Notes under the pieces: generated by a model | The model's input: only the letters and a program-made list of their open reading frames with translations | Told to the model about the DNA's origin: nothing | The model's database searches: none | From: Opitutaceae bacterium | GTDB lineage: Bacteria; Verrucomicrobiota; Verrucomicrobiia; Opitutales; Opitutaceae | Assembly: GCA_014879845.1 (NCBI GenBank) | Contig: JACSRI010000105.1 | Location: forward strand, 1-52,153 | DNA length: 52,153 nt | Reading direction: 5' to 3' | Program-made: the position numbers and the translations under genes | Shown: in pieces, positions 19,206-28,749 of the stretch | How positions within the stretch are numbered: the first letter of the stretch is position 1 | Layout: each line of letters opens with the position of its first letter

Positions 19206-19286
19206 GGGGTAGGACGAGGCCTCTGGCCGAGCCGCGGCTGCGGCGGGTGTACGGTCGCGGCTCGGCCAGAGGCCTCACCCTACCTG
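19206..19286. repeat. GGTAGGG-bounded palindrome with 21-bp perfect stem
   Basis: Arms at 19216-19236 (starts GAGGCCTCTGGCCGAG) and 19256-19276 are perfect complements; the loop is 19 bases. The outer ends carry GGGTAGG on the left and CCCTACC on the right, so the unit is symmetric. The prmC stop codon (TAG on the minus strand, 19280-19282) lies within the right GGTAGGG end. It sits between two convergent genes and could end transcription in both directions. Confidence 0.7.
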
Positions 19287-20134
19287 GGCAGCATTGCCGC
19301 GACGAAGCGCGGGCGTTCGCTCCAATCCTGGATCGAACGGCCCTCGATGAGGCCGGCGTCGGCGATGGCCTCGAGCAGGCGTGGGTGCTGGTCGATGCCG
19401 GTCTCGAGAAAGAGCGAGCCGCCGGGCGCGAGATGGCGTGGCGCGGCGGCGATGATTTTCAGCAGGTCGGCGCACCCGGCGTCGGCGGCGACAAGGGCCG
19501 GCTTCGGCTCGTGGTCGCGCACCTCGGGCTGCGCCTCGGCCCACTCGGCCTCGGTGAGGTAGGGAGGGTTGGAGATGATGAGGTCGAAGCGTTCGTCGGC
19601 GCGGATGGCGGCGAACCAGTCGGAGGCGCGAAATTCCACCTGACCGGCGAGCCCGCAGGCCGCGGCGTTGTCCTGCGCGAGTGCGAGGGCGTCGGCGCTC
19701 GCGTCGACCGCGACCACGCGCGCGGCCGGGAAGGCCCTCGCCAGCCCGAGCGCGAGCGCACCGCTGCCTGTGCCCAGGTCGAGGATACGCACGGGCGGCG
19801 TGGCGGCGAAGGCGTCCTTGACGATCTCGACCAGCTGCTCGGTCTCGGGACGCGGCACGAGCACGCGGCGGTCGACCCGCAGTGTGAGGTCGCCGAAGGG
19901 CGCGGTGCCTAGCACGTAGGCGAGGGGCTCGCGCTGGGCGCGGCGTTTGACGAGGGGCCGGATGGACTCGAGTTCCTTCTCGGTGAGCGGTCGCTCGAAC
20001 TGGAGGTAGATCTTCATCCGGTTCATGCCGAGCGCATGCGCGATGACCAGCTCCGCGTTGAGCCGCGCGCTCTCGATCCCGTGCTTCGCGAAGAAGTCGG
20101 TCGTGCGCTTCACGATGTCGAGGAGGGTCAGCAT
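19280..20134 (-). CDS. prmC: Release factor N5-glutamine methyltransferase PrmC (HemK)
   Basis: A 284-residue SAM-dependent methyltransferase that methylates the Gln of the GGQ motif in release factors RF1 and RF2. Residues 1-70 form the HemK N-terminal helical domain (LTLLDIVKRTTDFFAKHGI, AQREPLAYVLGTAPFGDL). Motif I is ILDLGTGSGALALGL (about 117-131), and the NPPY motif that binds the Gln is at 189-192 (LIISNPPYLTEAEWAE). It is downstream of prfA, its substrate gene, on the same strand, as in many bacteria; about 160 bases of repeat-bearing sequence separate them. The stop TAG falls inside a palindromic repeat. Length is normal. Confidence 0.95.
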   Translation of the reverse strand: MLTLLDIVKRTTDFFAKHGIESARLNAELVIAHALGMNRMKIYLQFERPLTEKELESIRPLVKRRAQREPLAYVLGTAPFGDLTLRVDRRVLVPRPETEQLVEIVKDAFAATPPVRILDLGTGSGALALGLARAFPAARVVAVDASADALALAQDNAAACGLAGQVEFRASDWFAAIRADERFDLIISNPPYLTEAEWAEAQPEVRDHEPKPALVAADAGCADLLKIIAAAPRHLAPGGSLFLETGIDQHPRLLEAIADAGLIEGRSIQDWSERPRFVAAMLPR

Positions 20135-20154
20135 GGGCGCGGGGAGGAGGCGAC

Positions 20155-20285
20155 GGAGAGGATCACAGAGTGCACAGAGGTGGCACGGAGTTCACAGAGA
20201 AATCCAAAGAGATGTGCAATGAGCACCCAGTTCGAGCCGCGGCTCCATGATCTCCGTGTCTCCTCTGTGCCCTCTGTGGCCGGAT
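20155..20285. repeat. Cacagag-type inverted repeat between prfA and prmC
   Basis: Left part (20160-20206) has repeated CACAGAG/CACGGAG text; the right part (20250-20282) carries its reverse complement (CTCCGTG, CCTCTGTGCC, CTCTGTGGCC). The pair would form an imperfect stem of about 30 bp around a 45-base centre. The second copy in this window is at 28750-28927. Confidence 0.7.
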
Positions 20286-20295
20286 CGGGAACTCG

Positions 20296-21387
20296 TCACA
20301 CGACCGGCTTCGAGGTGAGTGTCTTGATGCGCTCGTCCTGGTCGGCGGCGAGGAGGGCTTCGATCACGTCGCCGATGCGGCCTTCCATCACCTGCGGGAG
20401 GTTGTGCAGGGTCAGGCCGATGCGATGGTCGGTGAGGCGGCTCTGCGGGAAGTTGTAGGTGCGGATGCGCTCGCTGCGGTCGCCCGTGCCGATCTGGCTG
20501 CGGCGGTGGGCGGCGTATTTTGCCTGCTCCTCCTCGATCTTCTGCTGGAGGAGGCGTGAACGCAGCACGGTCATGGCCTGGATGCGGTTTTTCTGCTGGG
20601 AGCGTTGCTCGGCGCAGGTCACGATCATGCCGGTGGGCTTGTGCAGGATCTGCACGGCCGAGTCGGTGGTATTCACGCCCTGGCCACCTGGGCCGCTGGC
20701 GCGGGCGACGGTGATCTCGAGTTCCGCGGGGTTGATCTCGATGTCGACCTCCTCGGCCTCGGGCAGCACGGCGACCGTCACCGTCGAGGTGTGGATGCGG
20801 CCGTTGGCCTCGGTCGCGGGCACGCGCTGCACGCGGTGCACGCCGCTCTCGAACTTGAGCGTGCGGTAGGCGTTCTCGCCCTTGACCGTGAAGGTGACCT
20901 CCTTGAAGCCGCCGCGCTCGGAGAGCGACGAGTCGAGCGTCTCCACCGACCAGCCGCGTCCCTCGCAATAGCGCACATACATGCGGTAGAGCTCGGCCGC
21001 GAAGAGGCTGGCCTCGTCGCCGCCGGTGCCGGCGCGGATTTCCATGATGGTATTGCGCGAGTCGCCCGGCTCGGGCGGGAGCATGGCGGCGAGGATGGTT
21101 TTTTCGAGTTCGTCGCGGCGGGAGCGCAGCGCGGGCAGTTCGGCTTCGGCGAGTTCGCGCAGCGACGGGTCGGAGGAGTTGGGCGAGGCGAGCGCTTCGT
21201 TCTCGGCGAGGTCGCGCTCGACGACCTTCAACGTGGCCGCGTCATCGAGGAGGCGGCGCAGGCGCTGGTGTTCGCGCGTGTATTCGGCGGCGCGCTTCGG
21301 ATTCGAGAAGAACGTCGGCTCCGCCATGGCCGCGTCGAGTTCCTCGAAGCGAAGCTGGAAGGCGGAGAGGTCGGGAAGGTTGGCCAT
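20296..21387 (-). CDS. prfA: Peptide chain release factor 1
   Basis: A 363-residue class I release factor. The PAT codon-recognition tripeptide (190-192, [10 protein letters not shown]) identifies RF1 (UAA/UAG), not RF2, which has SPF. The catalytic GGQ is at 234-236 ([15 protein letters not shown]). The PCRF domain precedes them ([20 protein letters not shown]). The start ATG 21387 matches the RF1 length; 31 further open codons upstream are not homologous. It runs from a pyrimidine-rich leader. The gene for the enzyme that methylates its GGQ, prmC, follows. RF1 recognises TAG, the codon used by the three repeat-overlapped stops noted in findings. Confidence 0.97.
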   Translation of the reverse strand: MANLPDLSAFQLRFEELDAAMAEPTFFSNPKRAAEYTREHQRLRRLLDDAATLKVVERDLAENEALASPNSSDPSLRELAEAELPALRSRRDELEKTILAAMLPPEPGDSRNTIMEIRAGTGGDEASLFAAELYRMYVRYCEGRGWSVETLDSSLSERGGFKEVTFTVKGENAYRTLKFESGVHRVQRVPATEANGRIHTSTVTVAVLPEAEEVDIEINPAELEITVARASGPGGQGVNTTDSAVQILHKPTGMIVTCAEQRSQQKNRIQAMTVLRSRLLQQKIEEEQAKYAAHRRSQIGTGDRSERIRTYNFPQSRLTDHRIGLTLHNLPQVMEGRIGDVIEALLAADQDERIKTLTSKPVV

Positions 21388-21562
21388 GCGCGATGGGTCG
21401 AAGCTCCCAAAGAAAGACCGAAGGCGGGAAAGCGGAAGGCTGAAAACGCGGCGAACGCGATTCCGCGCACATCGCTTCATCCCCGGGCGGCCGGAAGGAG
21501 GCGCAGGTCCCCAATTCAGCCTTTCCCCGTGTCGGGCACCCCGCTACAACCGCGGCTTCTTC

Positions 21563-22576
21563 ATGGCCACGGTCCTCTTCACGCAAAACATCATCGCCTG
21601 CGTCTGGGACTTCGACAAGACGCTCATCCCGGGCTACATGCAGGCGCCGTTGTTCCGGCGGTTCGGGGTCGACGAGAACACCTTCTGGACCGAGACCAAC
21701 GCCTTGGGCGAGCGCTACCGCCAGCGCGGTTACCACGTCTCCGGCGAGAGCGCCTACCTCAATCACCTGCTCTCCTATGTGCGCGAGGGTGCGATGAAGG
21801 GCCTGAACAACGCGATGCTGCGCGAACTCGGGCGCGAGATCGTCTTCTATCCGGGTCTGCCGGAGTTTTTCAAATCCCTGCGCGATTTCGTCCGCTCGCA
21901 GCCGCAGTACGTGAAGCACGACATCACGCTCGAGCACTACATCGTCAGCACGGGCATCGCCGAGATGGTGCGCGGGAGCGCGATCGCCCCGTTCGTCGAC
22001 GGCATCTGGGCCTGCGAGTTCATCGAGAACCCGCTGCCGCCGGGCTTTCTCGCGCAGGCGGAGTTCGGCCTGGAGACCCCGCTGGAGATCGCGCAGGTCG
22101 GCTCGATCATCGACAACACGATCAAGACCCGCGCCCTCTTCGAGATCAACAAGGGCACGAACAAGAACGCCGCCATCGACGTCAACGCCCAGATCCGGCC
22201 CGAGGATCGCCGCATCCCGTTCCAGAATATCATCTACACGGCCGACGGCCCGAGCGACGTGCCGTGTTTTTCAGTCGTCAAGGGCAACGGCGGCAAGACC
22301 TACGGCGTCTACAACCCGAAGCGGCGCGACGAGTTTGAGCAGAACGATCGGCTCCGGCAGGTGGGCCGCATCGACCATTACGGTCCGGCCGACTACACCG
22401 AGGGCAGCATCACCGCGCAGTGGCTCATGCTGCACGTGCAGGCGATGTGCGATCGCATCGTGGCCGACCGTGAGGCCGCCGTGGCCGCGCGCGTGGCCAA
22501 ACCCCCGCGCCACCTCAGCACCAAGCCCTCCGATAAGGGCGGCGAACGCACGCCGGTGCAGGGGACGCTGCTCTGA
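21563..22576 (+). CDS. HAD-superfamily phosphatase/hydrolase
   Basis: A 337-residue haloacid dehalogenase-type protein. Motif I is DFDKT in [15 protein letters not shown] (about residues 16-20) with Asp nucleophile and acid. Motif II has the Ser/Thr in [11 protein letters not shown]. Motif IV is DGPSDVP (about 230), the acidic metal-binding pair. The insert between motifs I and II ([20 protein letters not shown]) is a helical cap. It resembles the phosphoserine-phosphatase-like or uncharacterised HAD group; substrate unknown. The start ATG 21563 is chosen at the start of the conserved body. It is divergent from prfA with about 175 bases between, and is separated from the ABC genes by 186 bases. 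Confidence 0.85.
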   Translation: MATVLFTQNIIACVWDFDKTLIPGYMQAPLFRRFGVDENTFWTETNALGERYRQRGYHVSGESAYLNHLLSYVREGAMKGLNNAMLRELGREIVFYPGLPEFFKSLRDFVRSQPQYVKHDITLEHYIVSTGIAEMVRGSAIAPFVDGIWACEFIENPLPPGFLAQAEFGLETPLEIAQVGSIIDNTIKTRALFEINKGTNKNAAIDVNAQIRPEDRRIPFQNIIYTADGPSDVPCFSVVKGNGGKTYGVYNPKRRDEFEQNDRLRQVGRIDHYGPADYTEGSITAQWLMLHVQAMCDRIVADREAAVAARVAKPPRHLSTKPSDKGGERTPVQGTLL

Positions 22577-22762
22577 AGCGGGCGATGGGCGAGACGCCAG
22601 GTCGATGGGTTTTCAGCCTGAGCCGATCGCCCTGGCCTCTCGCCTCGCGCGCGCCGCAGGCGCCGTCCTTTCAAAACTGTAATCGCCCCGCGCCCGATTT
22701 TCCCTTGCCGGCCCGCACACCCTCATTTTTCAGAAAAACCCCCACAACACCGCGTTCCCCAC

Positions 22763-23476
22763 ATGGTTGAAGTCAAAGGTCTGGTTAAACACTACGGGCC
22801 CATCCGCGCCGTCGAAGGCGTGTCCTTCTCCGTCAAGCGCGGGGACATCCTCGGCTTCCTCGGGCCGAATGGCGCCGGCAAGTCCACCACGATGAAGATG
22901 ATCACCGGCTACATCCCGCCGACCGCCGGGACCGCCGTGGTCGACGGCTTCGACGTGCACGAGGCGCCCCTCGAGGTGAAACGCCGCATCGGCTACCTGC
23001 CCGAGAGTTCGCCCGCCTACCAGGAGATGACGGTGCTGGAGTTCCTTGGCTTCATCGCTGACGTGCGCCGCATCGGCGACAAGGCCGCGGCCGCCAAGCG
23101 CATCGACGAGGTGCTGCAGCTCTGCCGCCTCACCGAGGTGCGTCACCAGACCATCGAGACGCTCTCGAAGGGCTTCAAGCAGCGCGTCGGCTTCGCGCAG
23201 GCCGTGCTGCATGATCCGCCCGTGCTCATCCTCGACGAGCCGACCGACGGACTCGACCCGAACCAGAAGCACGAGGTCCGCAAGATCATCACGAGCATGG
23301 CCGCCAACAAGGCCATCATCCTCTCCACCCATATCCTCGAGGAGGTCGAGGCGATCTGCACGCGCGCCATCATCATCGCGCGCGGCAAGGTCATCGTCGA
23401 TGAGACGCCCGCCTCGCTGAAGTCGAAGAGCGACACCGGTCGCCTCGACGACATCTTCCGCAAGCTCACCCGCTGA
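22763..23476 (+). CDS. ABC transporter ATP-binding protein, GldA-like
   Basis: A 237-residue ATPase of the ABC-2/GldA group. Walker A is GPNGAGKST (34-42), the Q-loop region follows in IGYLPESSPAYQEM, the signature is LSKGFKQRVGFAQ, Walker B is VLILDEPTDGLD and the H-loop is STHILEEVEAI. LSKGFKQRV in place of LSGGQ is common in GldA and polysaccharide-type exporters. It forms a cassette with the permease 15 bases downstream and the GldG-like protein. Such systems were first linked to gliding in Bacteroidota, but the same set is widespread in non-gliding bacteria. The leader has no Shine-Dalgarno sequence. Confidence 0.92.
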   Translation: MVEVKGLVKHYGPIRAVEGVSFSVKRGDILGFLGPNGAGKSTTMKMITGYIPPTAGTAVVDGFDVHEAPLEVKRRIGYLPESSPAYQEMTVLEFLGFIADVRRIGDKAAAAKRIDEVLQLCRLTEVRHQTIETLSKGFKQRVGFAQAVLHDPPVLILDEPTDGLDPNQKHEVRKIITSMAANKAIILSTHILEEVEAICTRAIIIARGKVIVDETPASLKSKSDTGRLDDIFRKLTR

Positions 23477-23490
23477 GAAAGACCCACGCC

Positions 23491-24213
23491 ATGAACCAGG
23501 TTTGTCCCGTCTTCAAACGCGAGTTTCTCGGCTACTTCCGCTCGCCCGTCGCCTACGTCGTGCTCGCCGCCTTCCTCCTCGTGGTCGGCGCGGTGACGTT
23601 TTTCCTGATGGACTTCTTCGACCGCGGCACGGCCAACCTCGAGCCGATGTTCGTGCCGCTCGTCTTCCTCTACGTCTTCTTCATCCCGGCCGTGGCCATG
23701 CGCCTCTGGGCCGAGGAGCGCCGGTCGGGCACGATCGAGCTGATGTTTACGCTGCCTGTCTCCACGACCGCGGCGGTGATCGGAAAATTCCTCGCCGCCT
23801 GGGCTTTCATCTCGGTCGGCGTGATCCTCACGTTCCCGCTCGCGATCACCGTCGGCTACCTCGGCGATCCGGATTGGGGCGTGATCTTCGCCAGCTACCT
23901 GGCGGCCATCCTCCTCGCTGCGCCCTACCTGGGCATCAGCTCGCTCGCTTCCGCGCTCACGCGCAACCAGGTGGTCGCGTTCGTCATCGGCCTGTTCGTG
24001 TGCCTGATGTTCGCGATCGTCGGCCTGGGCCGCGTCAACGACCTGCTCGGCGGTGTGCTGCCGGTCGGGCTGGTCGACGTGATCGCCAACTTCGGCTTCT
24101 ACCCGCACTTCGACGCAATCGCGCGCGGGCTGCTCAGCCTCGGCTCGCTCATCTACTTCTTCTCGCTCACCGCCTTCGCGTTGCTCGTCAACGTGATCGT
24201 CCTGGAGCGCTGA
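23491..24213 (+). CDS. ABC-2 type permease, GldF-like
   Basis: A 240-residue integral membrane protein with six hydrophobic segments, about 17-42, 52-72, 92-117, 130-155, 160-181 and 214-238. The ABC-2 landmarks are FRSPVAYVVLAAFLLVVG near the N-terminus and LWAEERRSGTIELMFTLPVS (the coupling segment typical of GldF/NosY). It would pair with the ATPase directly upstream (15 bases). The GldG-like protein follows by 28 bases. Substrate unknown. Confidence 0.92.
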   Translation: MNQVCPVFKREFLGYFRSPVAYVVLAAFLLVVGAVTFFLMDFFDRGTANLEPMFVPLVFLYVFFIPAVAMRLWAEERRSGTIELMFTLPVSTTAAVIGKFLAAWAFISVGVILTFPLAITVGYLGDPDWGVIFASYLAAILLAAPYLGISSLASALTRNQVVAFVIGLFVCLMFAIVGLGRVNDLLGGVLPVGLVDVIANFGFYPHFDAIARGLLSLGSLIYFFSLTAFALLVNVIVLER

Positions 24214-24241
24214 ACCCCTCCGACAACGAAAGCCTCACGCC

Positions 24242-26185
24242 ATGAAACTCAGTGGTAAAGTCGTTGCCGTCGCCCTGCTCTTCGCCGGCCTCGTGTTGCT
24301 CAATATCCTCGTGCGCTTCGTTCCCCTCCGCTGGGATCTTACGCAGGACCGCGTGTATTCACTCTCCGAGGGCACGGTGCGCGTGCTCGAGAAGATCGAG
24401 GAACCCATCGCCCTCGAATTCTACTTCAGCCGCTCCAACGCCGACGTGCCGATCGAGTTCAAGAACTACGCCACGCGCGTGGAGGAGATGCTCCGCCAGT
24501 ACGTGGCCAAGTCGCGCGGCAAGATCTCGCTCAAGGTGATCGATCCCAAGCCCGACACCGACGAGGAGATCGCCGCGCGCCGCCTCGGGCTCGAGCCGCA
24601 GCCGGTGGCCTCGGGCGAGACGGTCTACTTCGGCCTCTCGGTCACGCTCGCCGACCAGGAGAAGGCGATCCCCCTCTTCGCGCCCAGCCGCGAGCCGTAC
24701 CTCGAGTACGACATCTCACAGCTCATCTATTCGGTGCAGGAGTTCACCAAACCCAAGCTCGGCGTCATCTCCGGCGTGCCCCTCGGCGGCACGCCCCCGG
24801 AGATGGCGATGCAGCTGCAGATGCAGGGCCAGCGCGCGCAGCCCGCGCAGTTTTCCTACCAGGAGTGGCAGCAGCGCTTCGACGTCGTGGAGATCGAACC
24901 CACGGCCGAGAAACTGCCCGACGGCCTGAGCCTGCTCGCCGTGATCCATCCCACGGACTTGAGCGAGAAGCTCCTGTTTGCCATCGACCAGTACGTGCTC
25001 TCGGGCAAACCCGCGTTCATCGCCGTGGATCCCTCCTCCTACATCCTCAAGGCGCAGAACCGGCAGCAGCAGATGATGATGGGCATGCAGCAGGGCAACT
25101 CGAGCGACCTGCCGCGCCTCTTCGCCGCCTGGGGTATCACCTACGACGCGCAGACCGTGCTCGGCGACGCCAGCCTCGCGACTAAGGTCAACACCGGCCA
25201 GACGCTCATGGAGTATCCGGTGTGGATGGACCTCGGCGCGGCGCAGTTCTCCCGCGACGCGCTCCCGACCAGCGGCCTGCAGAAGATGCTCTTCGTCGAG
25301 GCGGGCTCGATCTCCGTGGCCTCGGATCGTGGATACGAAGTGACGCCGCTCGTCACGACTTCGGACAAGGCGGGCGGCGTGCCGGCAATGACCATGCAGT
25401 TCACCCCGCCGGCCGAGATCGCCAAACAGATCAAACCCGAGGGCGCGGTGAAGAACCTCGCCGTCCTCGTGCGCGGCAAATTCAAGACCGCCTTCCCCGG
25501 CGGCGCGCCCAAGGATCCGCCCAAACCCGAGGAGCCCAAGACCGAAGGCGAGGCCGCCGCGACCGACAAGCCCGCGGACGAGGCCAAGCCCGCCGAGCCC
25601 GTGGTCGACACCACGCCGGTCATCACCGAGTCGGCGCAGCCCAGCGCGCTGGTGGTGGTGGCCGACACCGACTGGCTCATGGACAACTTCAGCGTCCGCT
25701 CGCTCGGCATCATGGGCCTGGTGCAGCCGCTCAACGACAACTACGTCTTCTCGGGCAACGTCATGGACTTCCTCGGCGGCTCGCAGGACCTCGTCTCCGT
25801 GCGCGGCAAGGCCACGGTCCTGCGCCCCTTCGAGGTGATCCGCGAGATGGAGCGCGCCGCGCAGCAGCGGCTCAACGCCCAGGTCGATGAACTGCAGACG
25901 CGCCTCTCCGACGTGGAGAAGAAGATCAATGAGAAGATGCAGGCCGACGGCGGCGTGAAGCGCCTCGTGCTCACGCCCGAGGTCGAGGCGGAGATCGCCG
26001 CCTACCGCGCCGACGAGGCCGACATCCGCAGCCGCCTGCGCGAGACGCGGCGCGCGCTGCGCGAGGACGTCGACGCGCTCAAGAACCTGCTCACCGTCAT
26101 CAACCTCCTCGGCGTGCCGGCCCTCGTCGGCGCGTTCGGGATCACGTTCTTCCTCAATCGCAACCGCCGCGAGAAGGCGGCCTGA
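24242..26185 (+). CDS. GldG-like membrane-anchored ABC accessory protein
   Basis: A 647-residue protein with an N-terminal membrane segment (KVVAVALLFAGLVLLNILV) and a C-terminal one (about 618-636, TVINLLGVPALVGAFGITFF). Between them is a large extracytoplasmic region: the DUF7088-like part (LTQDRVYSLSEGTVRVLEKI) and ABC-type uncharacterised transport region (QLIYSVQEFTKPKLGVISG). An Ala/Pro/Glu-rich insert (about 420-460) and a coiled coil (about 540-600) follow. This is the usual layout of GldG, the third component of GldA/F/G. It lies directly after the permease and is followed 9 bases later by DUF4340. Its role in transport or envelope assembly is not known. Confidence 0.88.
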   Translation: MKLSGKVVAVALLFAGLVLLNILVRFVPLRWDLTQDRVYSLSEGTVRVLEKIEEPIALEFYFSRSNADVPIEFKNYATRVEEMLRQYVAKSRGKISLKVIDPKPDTDEEIAARRLGLEPQPVASGETVYFGLSVTLADQEKAIPLFAPSREPYLEYDISQLIYSVQEFTKPKLGVISGVPLGGTPPEMAMQLQMQGQRAQPAQFSYQEWQQRFDVVEIEPTAEKLPDGLSLLAVIHPTDLSEKLLFAIDQYVLSGKPAFIAVDPSSYILKAQNRQQQMMMGMQQGNSSDLPRLFAAWGITYDAQTVLGDASLATKVNTGQTLMEYPVWMDLGAAQFSRDALPTSGLQKMLFVEAGSISVASDRGYEVTPLVTTSDKAGGVPAMTMQFTPPAEIAKQIKPEGAVKNLAVLVRGKFKTAFPGGAPKDPPKPEEPKTEGEAAATDKPADEAKPAEPVVDTTPVITESAQPSALVVVADTDWLMDNFSVRSLGIMGLVQPLNDNYVFSGNVMDFLGGSQDLVSVRGKATVLRPFEVIREMERAAQQRLNAQVDELQTRLSDVEKKINEKMQADGGVKRLVLTPEVEAEIAAYRADEADIRSRLRETRRALREDVDALKNLLTVINLLGVPALVGAFGITFFLNRNRREKAA

Positions 26186-26194
26186 GTCTCACCC

Positions 26195-27316
26195 ATGAAG
26201 GTCAAATCCCTTGCCCTCGCCGTCGGCGCCCTCGGTGTCGTGACGGCGGCTGTCTGGTTCTTCAACCGGAACGACAACGCCGGCCCTGTCCTCGACGCCC
26301 GCATCGGCCAGCCGCTGCTCGACAGCGCGACAATCGCGAAGGCTTCGCAGTTCTTCCTGCGCAGCGGCGGCAATGAGGTGACACTCACCGGGGTCGATGC
26401 GGCCGCCCTCAAAGCGGGCGTGGTGAAGGAGTATTTCGACATGCCGGCGGACTGGGGAAAGTTCCAGCGCCTGATCGAGGACCTGACGAAATCTGAGGCG
26501 AAGATCACGCGCATGGTGGGCTCCACGCCCGAGCGCGTCGGCACGCTCGGTTTCAGCGGCGACCGCATCGAGCTCCGCGACAAGGACGGCACGGCCTTCT
26601 GGACGCTCAACCTGGGCAACAGCCCCGAGAAGGGCGGCAAGTTCGTGAAGTTCGGCGACGAGACCAAGGCCTACCTCTCCGGCTTCAGCGGCTGGCTCGA
26701 CACCACGGCCAAGAGCTGGGCCGATGCCGTGCTCGTCCCGGCCAAGGCCGACGATGTCGTCGGGATCGAGATCCAGTTCCCGGAAAACGGCGGAAAACTC
26801 TCGGTCAACCGCGTCGACGGGAAGGGAATCTGGAAGTGTCCGGACCTGCTCGACGGCGAGACGCTCAAAGACAGCGAGGTCAGCGCGCTGGCCGGCAAGC
26901 TGGCCGGCCTCCGGTTCATGGATACGACGAACCCGGTGGCGCTCGAGACCATCTCCGGCCGCGCCAACGCACGCACCTTCAAGGTCACGCTCCAGGATGG
27001 GCGCGTCTTCACCATCACCGCCTCCCAGCCGCCGACGCCTCCTGCGCCGCCTGCGCCCGAGGCACCGGCCGACGGCTCCACCCCGCCGCCTCCTCCGCCG
27101 ACGCCGGCTGCTCCACCGGCCGAGTTGTGGGTCCAGTCCTCGCGCGCCGACGATCCGATCAACACCCTCATGACGCGCCGCGGCTTCAACGTGGCCGAGT
27201 GGACCTTCAACGGCCTTCCGGCCAAGCGCGACGCGCTGGTGAACCCGGCGCCCCCATCCGCACCCGCTGCGCCTGCTGTTCCGGCCGCGGAAGCCCAGGC
27301 CGCTGCGACGCCTTGA
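26195..27316 (+). CDS. DUF4340-domain protein
   Basis: A 373-residue protein with an N-terminal signal/anchor (KSLALAVGALGVVTAAVWFF) and DUF4340 text: GQPLLDSATIAKASQFFLRS, KEYFDMPADWGKFQRLIEDL, SEAKITRMVGSTPERVGTLG and ETKAYLSGFSG. The C-terminal part contains Pro/Ala-rich linkers (two clusters, about 278-308 and 352-373). DUF4340 proteins are regular partners of GldG, and it starts 9 bases after that gene, so the four genes form one cassette. Function unknown; it probably sits outside the cytoplasm. TGA stop at 27314-27316 abuts a GGTAGGG repeat. Confidence 0.88.
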   Translation: MKVKSLALAVGALGVVTAAVWFFNRNDNAGPVLDARIGQPLLDSATIAKASQFFLRSGGNEVTLTGVDAAALKAGVVKEYFDMPADWGKFQRLIEDLTKSEAKITRMVGSTPERVGTLGFSGDRIELRDKDGTAFWTLNLGNSPEKGGKFVKFGDETKAYLSGFSGWLDTTAKSWADAVLVPAKADDVVGIEIQFPENGGKLSVNRVDGKGIWKCPDLLDGETLKDSEVSALAGKLAGLRFMDTTNPVALETISGRANARTFKVTLQDGRVFTITASQPPTPPAPPAPEAPADGSTPPPPPPTPAAPPAELWVQSSRADDPINTLMTRRGFNVAEWTFNGLPAKRDALVNPAPPSAPAAPAVPAAEAQAAATP

Positions 27317-27416
27317 GGTAGGGACGCCTCGCGGAGGCCCCCGCGAGGCGAAGGCCGCGTTTGGACAACGCGGCTACGCGATGGGCTCTCGTGCAGCCGC
27401 GTTTGGCAAACGCGGC
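27317..27416. repeat. GGTAGGG element with three tandem GC hairpins
   Basis: Starts with GGTAGGG at 27317. Three hairpins follow: CGCCTCGCGG/CCGCGAGGCG (27325-27350, loop 6), GCCGCGTT/AACGCGGC (27354-27374, loop 5) and GCCGCGTTT/AAACGCGGC (27396-27416, loop 3). The last two share the GCCGCGTT core and look like copies. It probably acts as a transcript end for the ABC cassette. Confidence 0.65.
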
Positions 27417-27487
27417 CGCCCGTGCTGTTGGCTTGTCCCCGCCGGCCGTGCGGCGCCATCGTCGGCATTTCGACTTTTCCCACGCCG

Positions 27488-28732
27488 ATGGCAGACGCAC
27501 CGCAGAAACCCGCCGACCCACGCCTCGCGCACGCGCTCGAACTCATCGCCGAGGCCGAGAAACTCACGATTCCCGGCGACGCCGCCTCGCTCGGTCGCGC
27601 CGCGGCCCATGCGGAGGCCTCGATCGAACTGCTGCGCGCGTTTGTCGGGTCCACACCCACACCCGAGGCGCGGAACCTTCTCGCCGCGGCCTGGATGCGC
27701 CGGGGCGTCGTGCTCCTCGTGCTCAACCTCGAGCCGCGCCTGCCGGAGTCGATCCGCTGCTTCGACGAGGCGATCCGCCTGCGCCGTGAGTTGCTCGCCG
27801 CTCACAAGCACCCCGCGCTCGTGCACGCCCAGGCCTCCAGCTTTCTGGGGCGCGGCGACGCCCTCGCGCGTCAGGGGGGAGAGACCAACCTGCGGCAGGC
27901 GCTCGCCAGCTATGACGAGGCCATCGCGCTCCTCGACACGCTCCCGGTGCGCCAGTCGCCGCAGCTCATGGCCCAGGTCATCGCCGCGCACGGCAGTCGT
28001 GCGGCCGTGTTTGAGGCGCTGCGCTCGCCCGATGCGATCGCCCAGGCCGTCCAGGTGCACCGCGGCATCGCGGAGTTGATCCGCGGCACGCCCGCGGAGA
28101 AACACCCGGACTTCCGGCTGCACCTCGGCGCCGCGCACGCGAACGCCGCCAATCTCCTGCTCGTCGGTGACGCACCGACGTTCGACCCAGCTGCGGCGCG
28201 CGCGGAGTCGGACCAGGCGCGGATCGCGGTCGAGGGACTCGAGCGCGACAATCCCGTCGCCGGCGAGATCGCGATCAAGGCGCGCCGCGGCGTGTGCCGC
28301 GCGATCGCCGCGCTCGTCGAGGCACGTGGCAACGGCTCGGCGCCCCGCGAGTTTCTCAACGCCATGACCGACGCCGCCGACGAGGCCCTCGCGCTGGCGC
28401 GACAGTGGGAGGCCAAGGGCGTGTTGCGGTTTCGCCCGCTCGCCATCGAGCTCTTTGCTTTCGGCGCCAACCTCTACGTGCGGCACCAGACGCATTTCTT
28501 CGCCGAATTCGTCCTCGACAACCTCGACCCCGAGCAGTCGGCCGACGCGTTCAGGAATTGTCCGGAGATGCACGGCCTCGCCACGACGCTCGTGGCCGAC
28601 GCGCTGCGCCACTACGAGCGCGACCGCATGATCACCACCGCGACCAAGGACGTCGACCGCCAGATCGAGATCATGCAGGGCCTGCGCCACGCGGCCGAGC
28701 GGTTGGCGGCGGTCAAGCCGGCCAGCGGGTAG
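27488..28732 (+). CDS. Helical-repeat (TPR-like) protein, unknown function
   Basis: A 414-residue cytoplasmic protein, almost all helix. Repeating helix pairs rich in Ala/Leu suggest a TPR-like solenoid: LAHALELIAEAEKLTIPG, SIRCFDEAIRLRRELLAAHK, ALASYDEAIALLDTLPV, IAQAVQVHRGIAELIRGTPA. No catalytic motif, signal peptide or membrane segment. The start ATG 27488 follows a pyrimidine-rich leader. It lies 171 bases after DUF4340 across a palindromic element, so a shared operon is doubtful. I do not recognise the family; a scaffold role is an inference from the fold only. Confidence 0.7.
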   Translation: MADAPQKPADPRLAHALELIAEAEKLTIPGDAASLGRAAAHAEASIELLRAFVGSTPTPEARNLLAAAWMRRGVVLLVLNLEPRLPESIRCFDEAIRLRRELLAAHKHPALVHAQASSFLGRGDALARQGGETNLRQALASYDEAIALLDTLPVRQSPQLMAQVIAAHGSRAAVFEALRSPDAIAQAVQVHRGIAELIRGTPAEKHPDFRLHLGAAHANAANLLLVGDAPTFDPAAARAESDQARIAVEGLERDNPVAGEIAIKARRGVCRAIAALVEARGNGSAPREFLNAMTDAADEALALARQWEAKGVLRFRPLAIELFAFGANLYVRHQTHFFAEFVLDNLDPEQSADAFRNCPEMHGLATTLVADALRHYERDRMITTATKDVDRQIEIMQGLRHAAERLAAVKPASG

Positions 28733-28749
28733 TGAAGCGTCGTGTGGTT

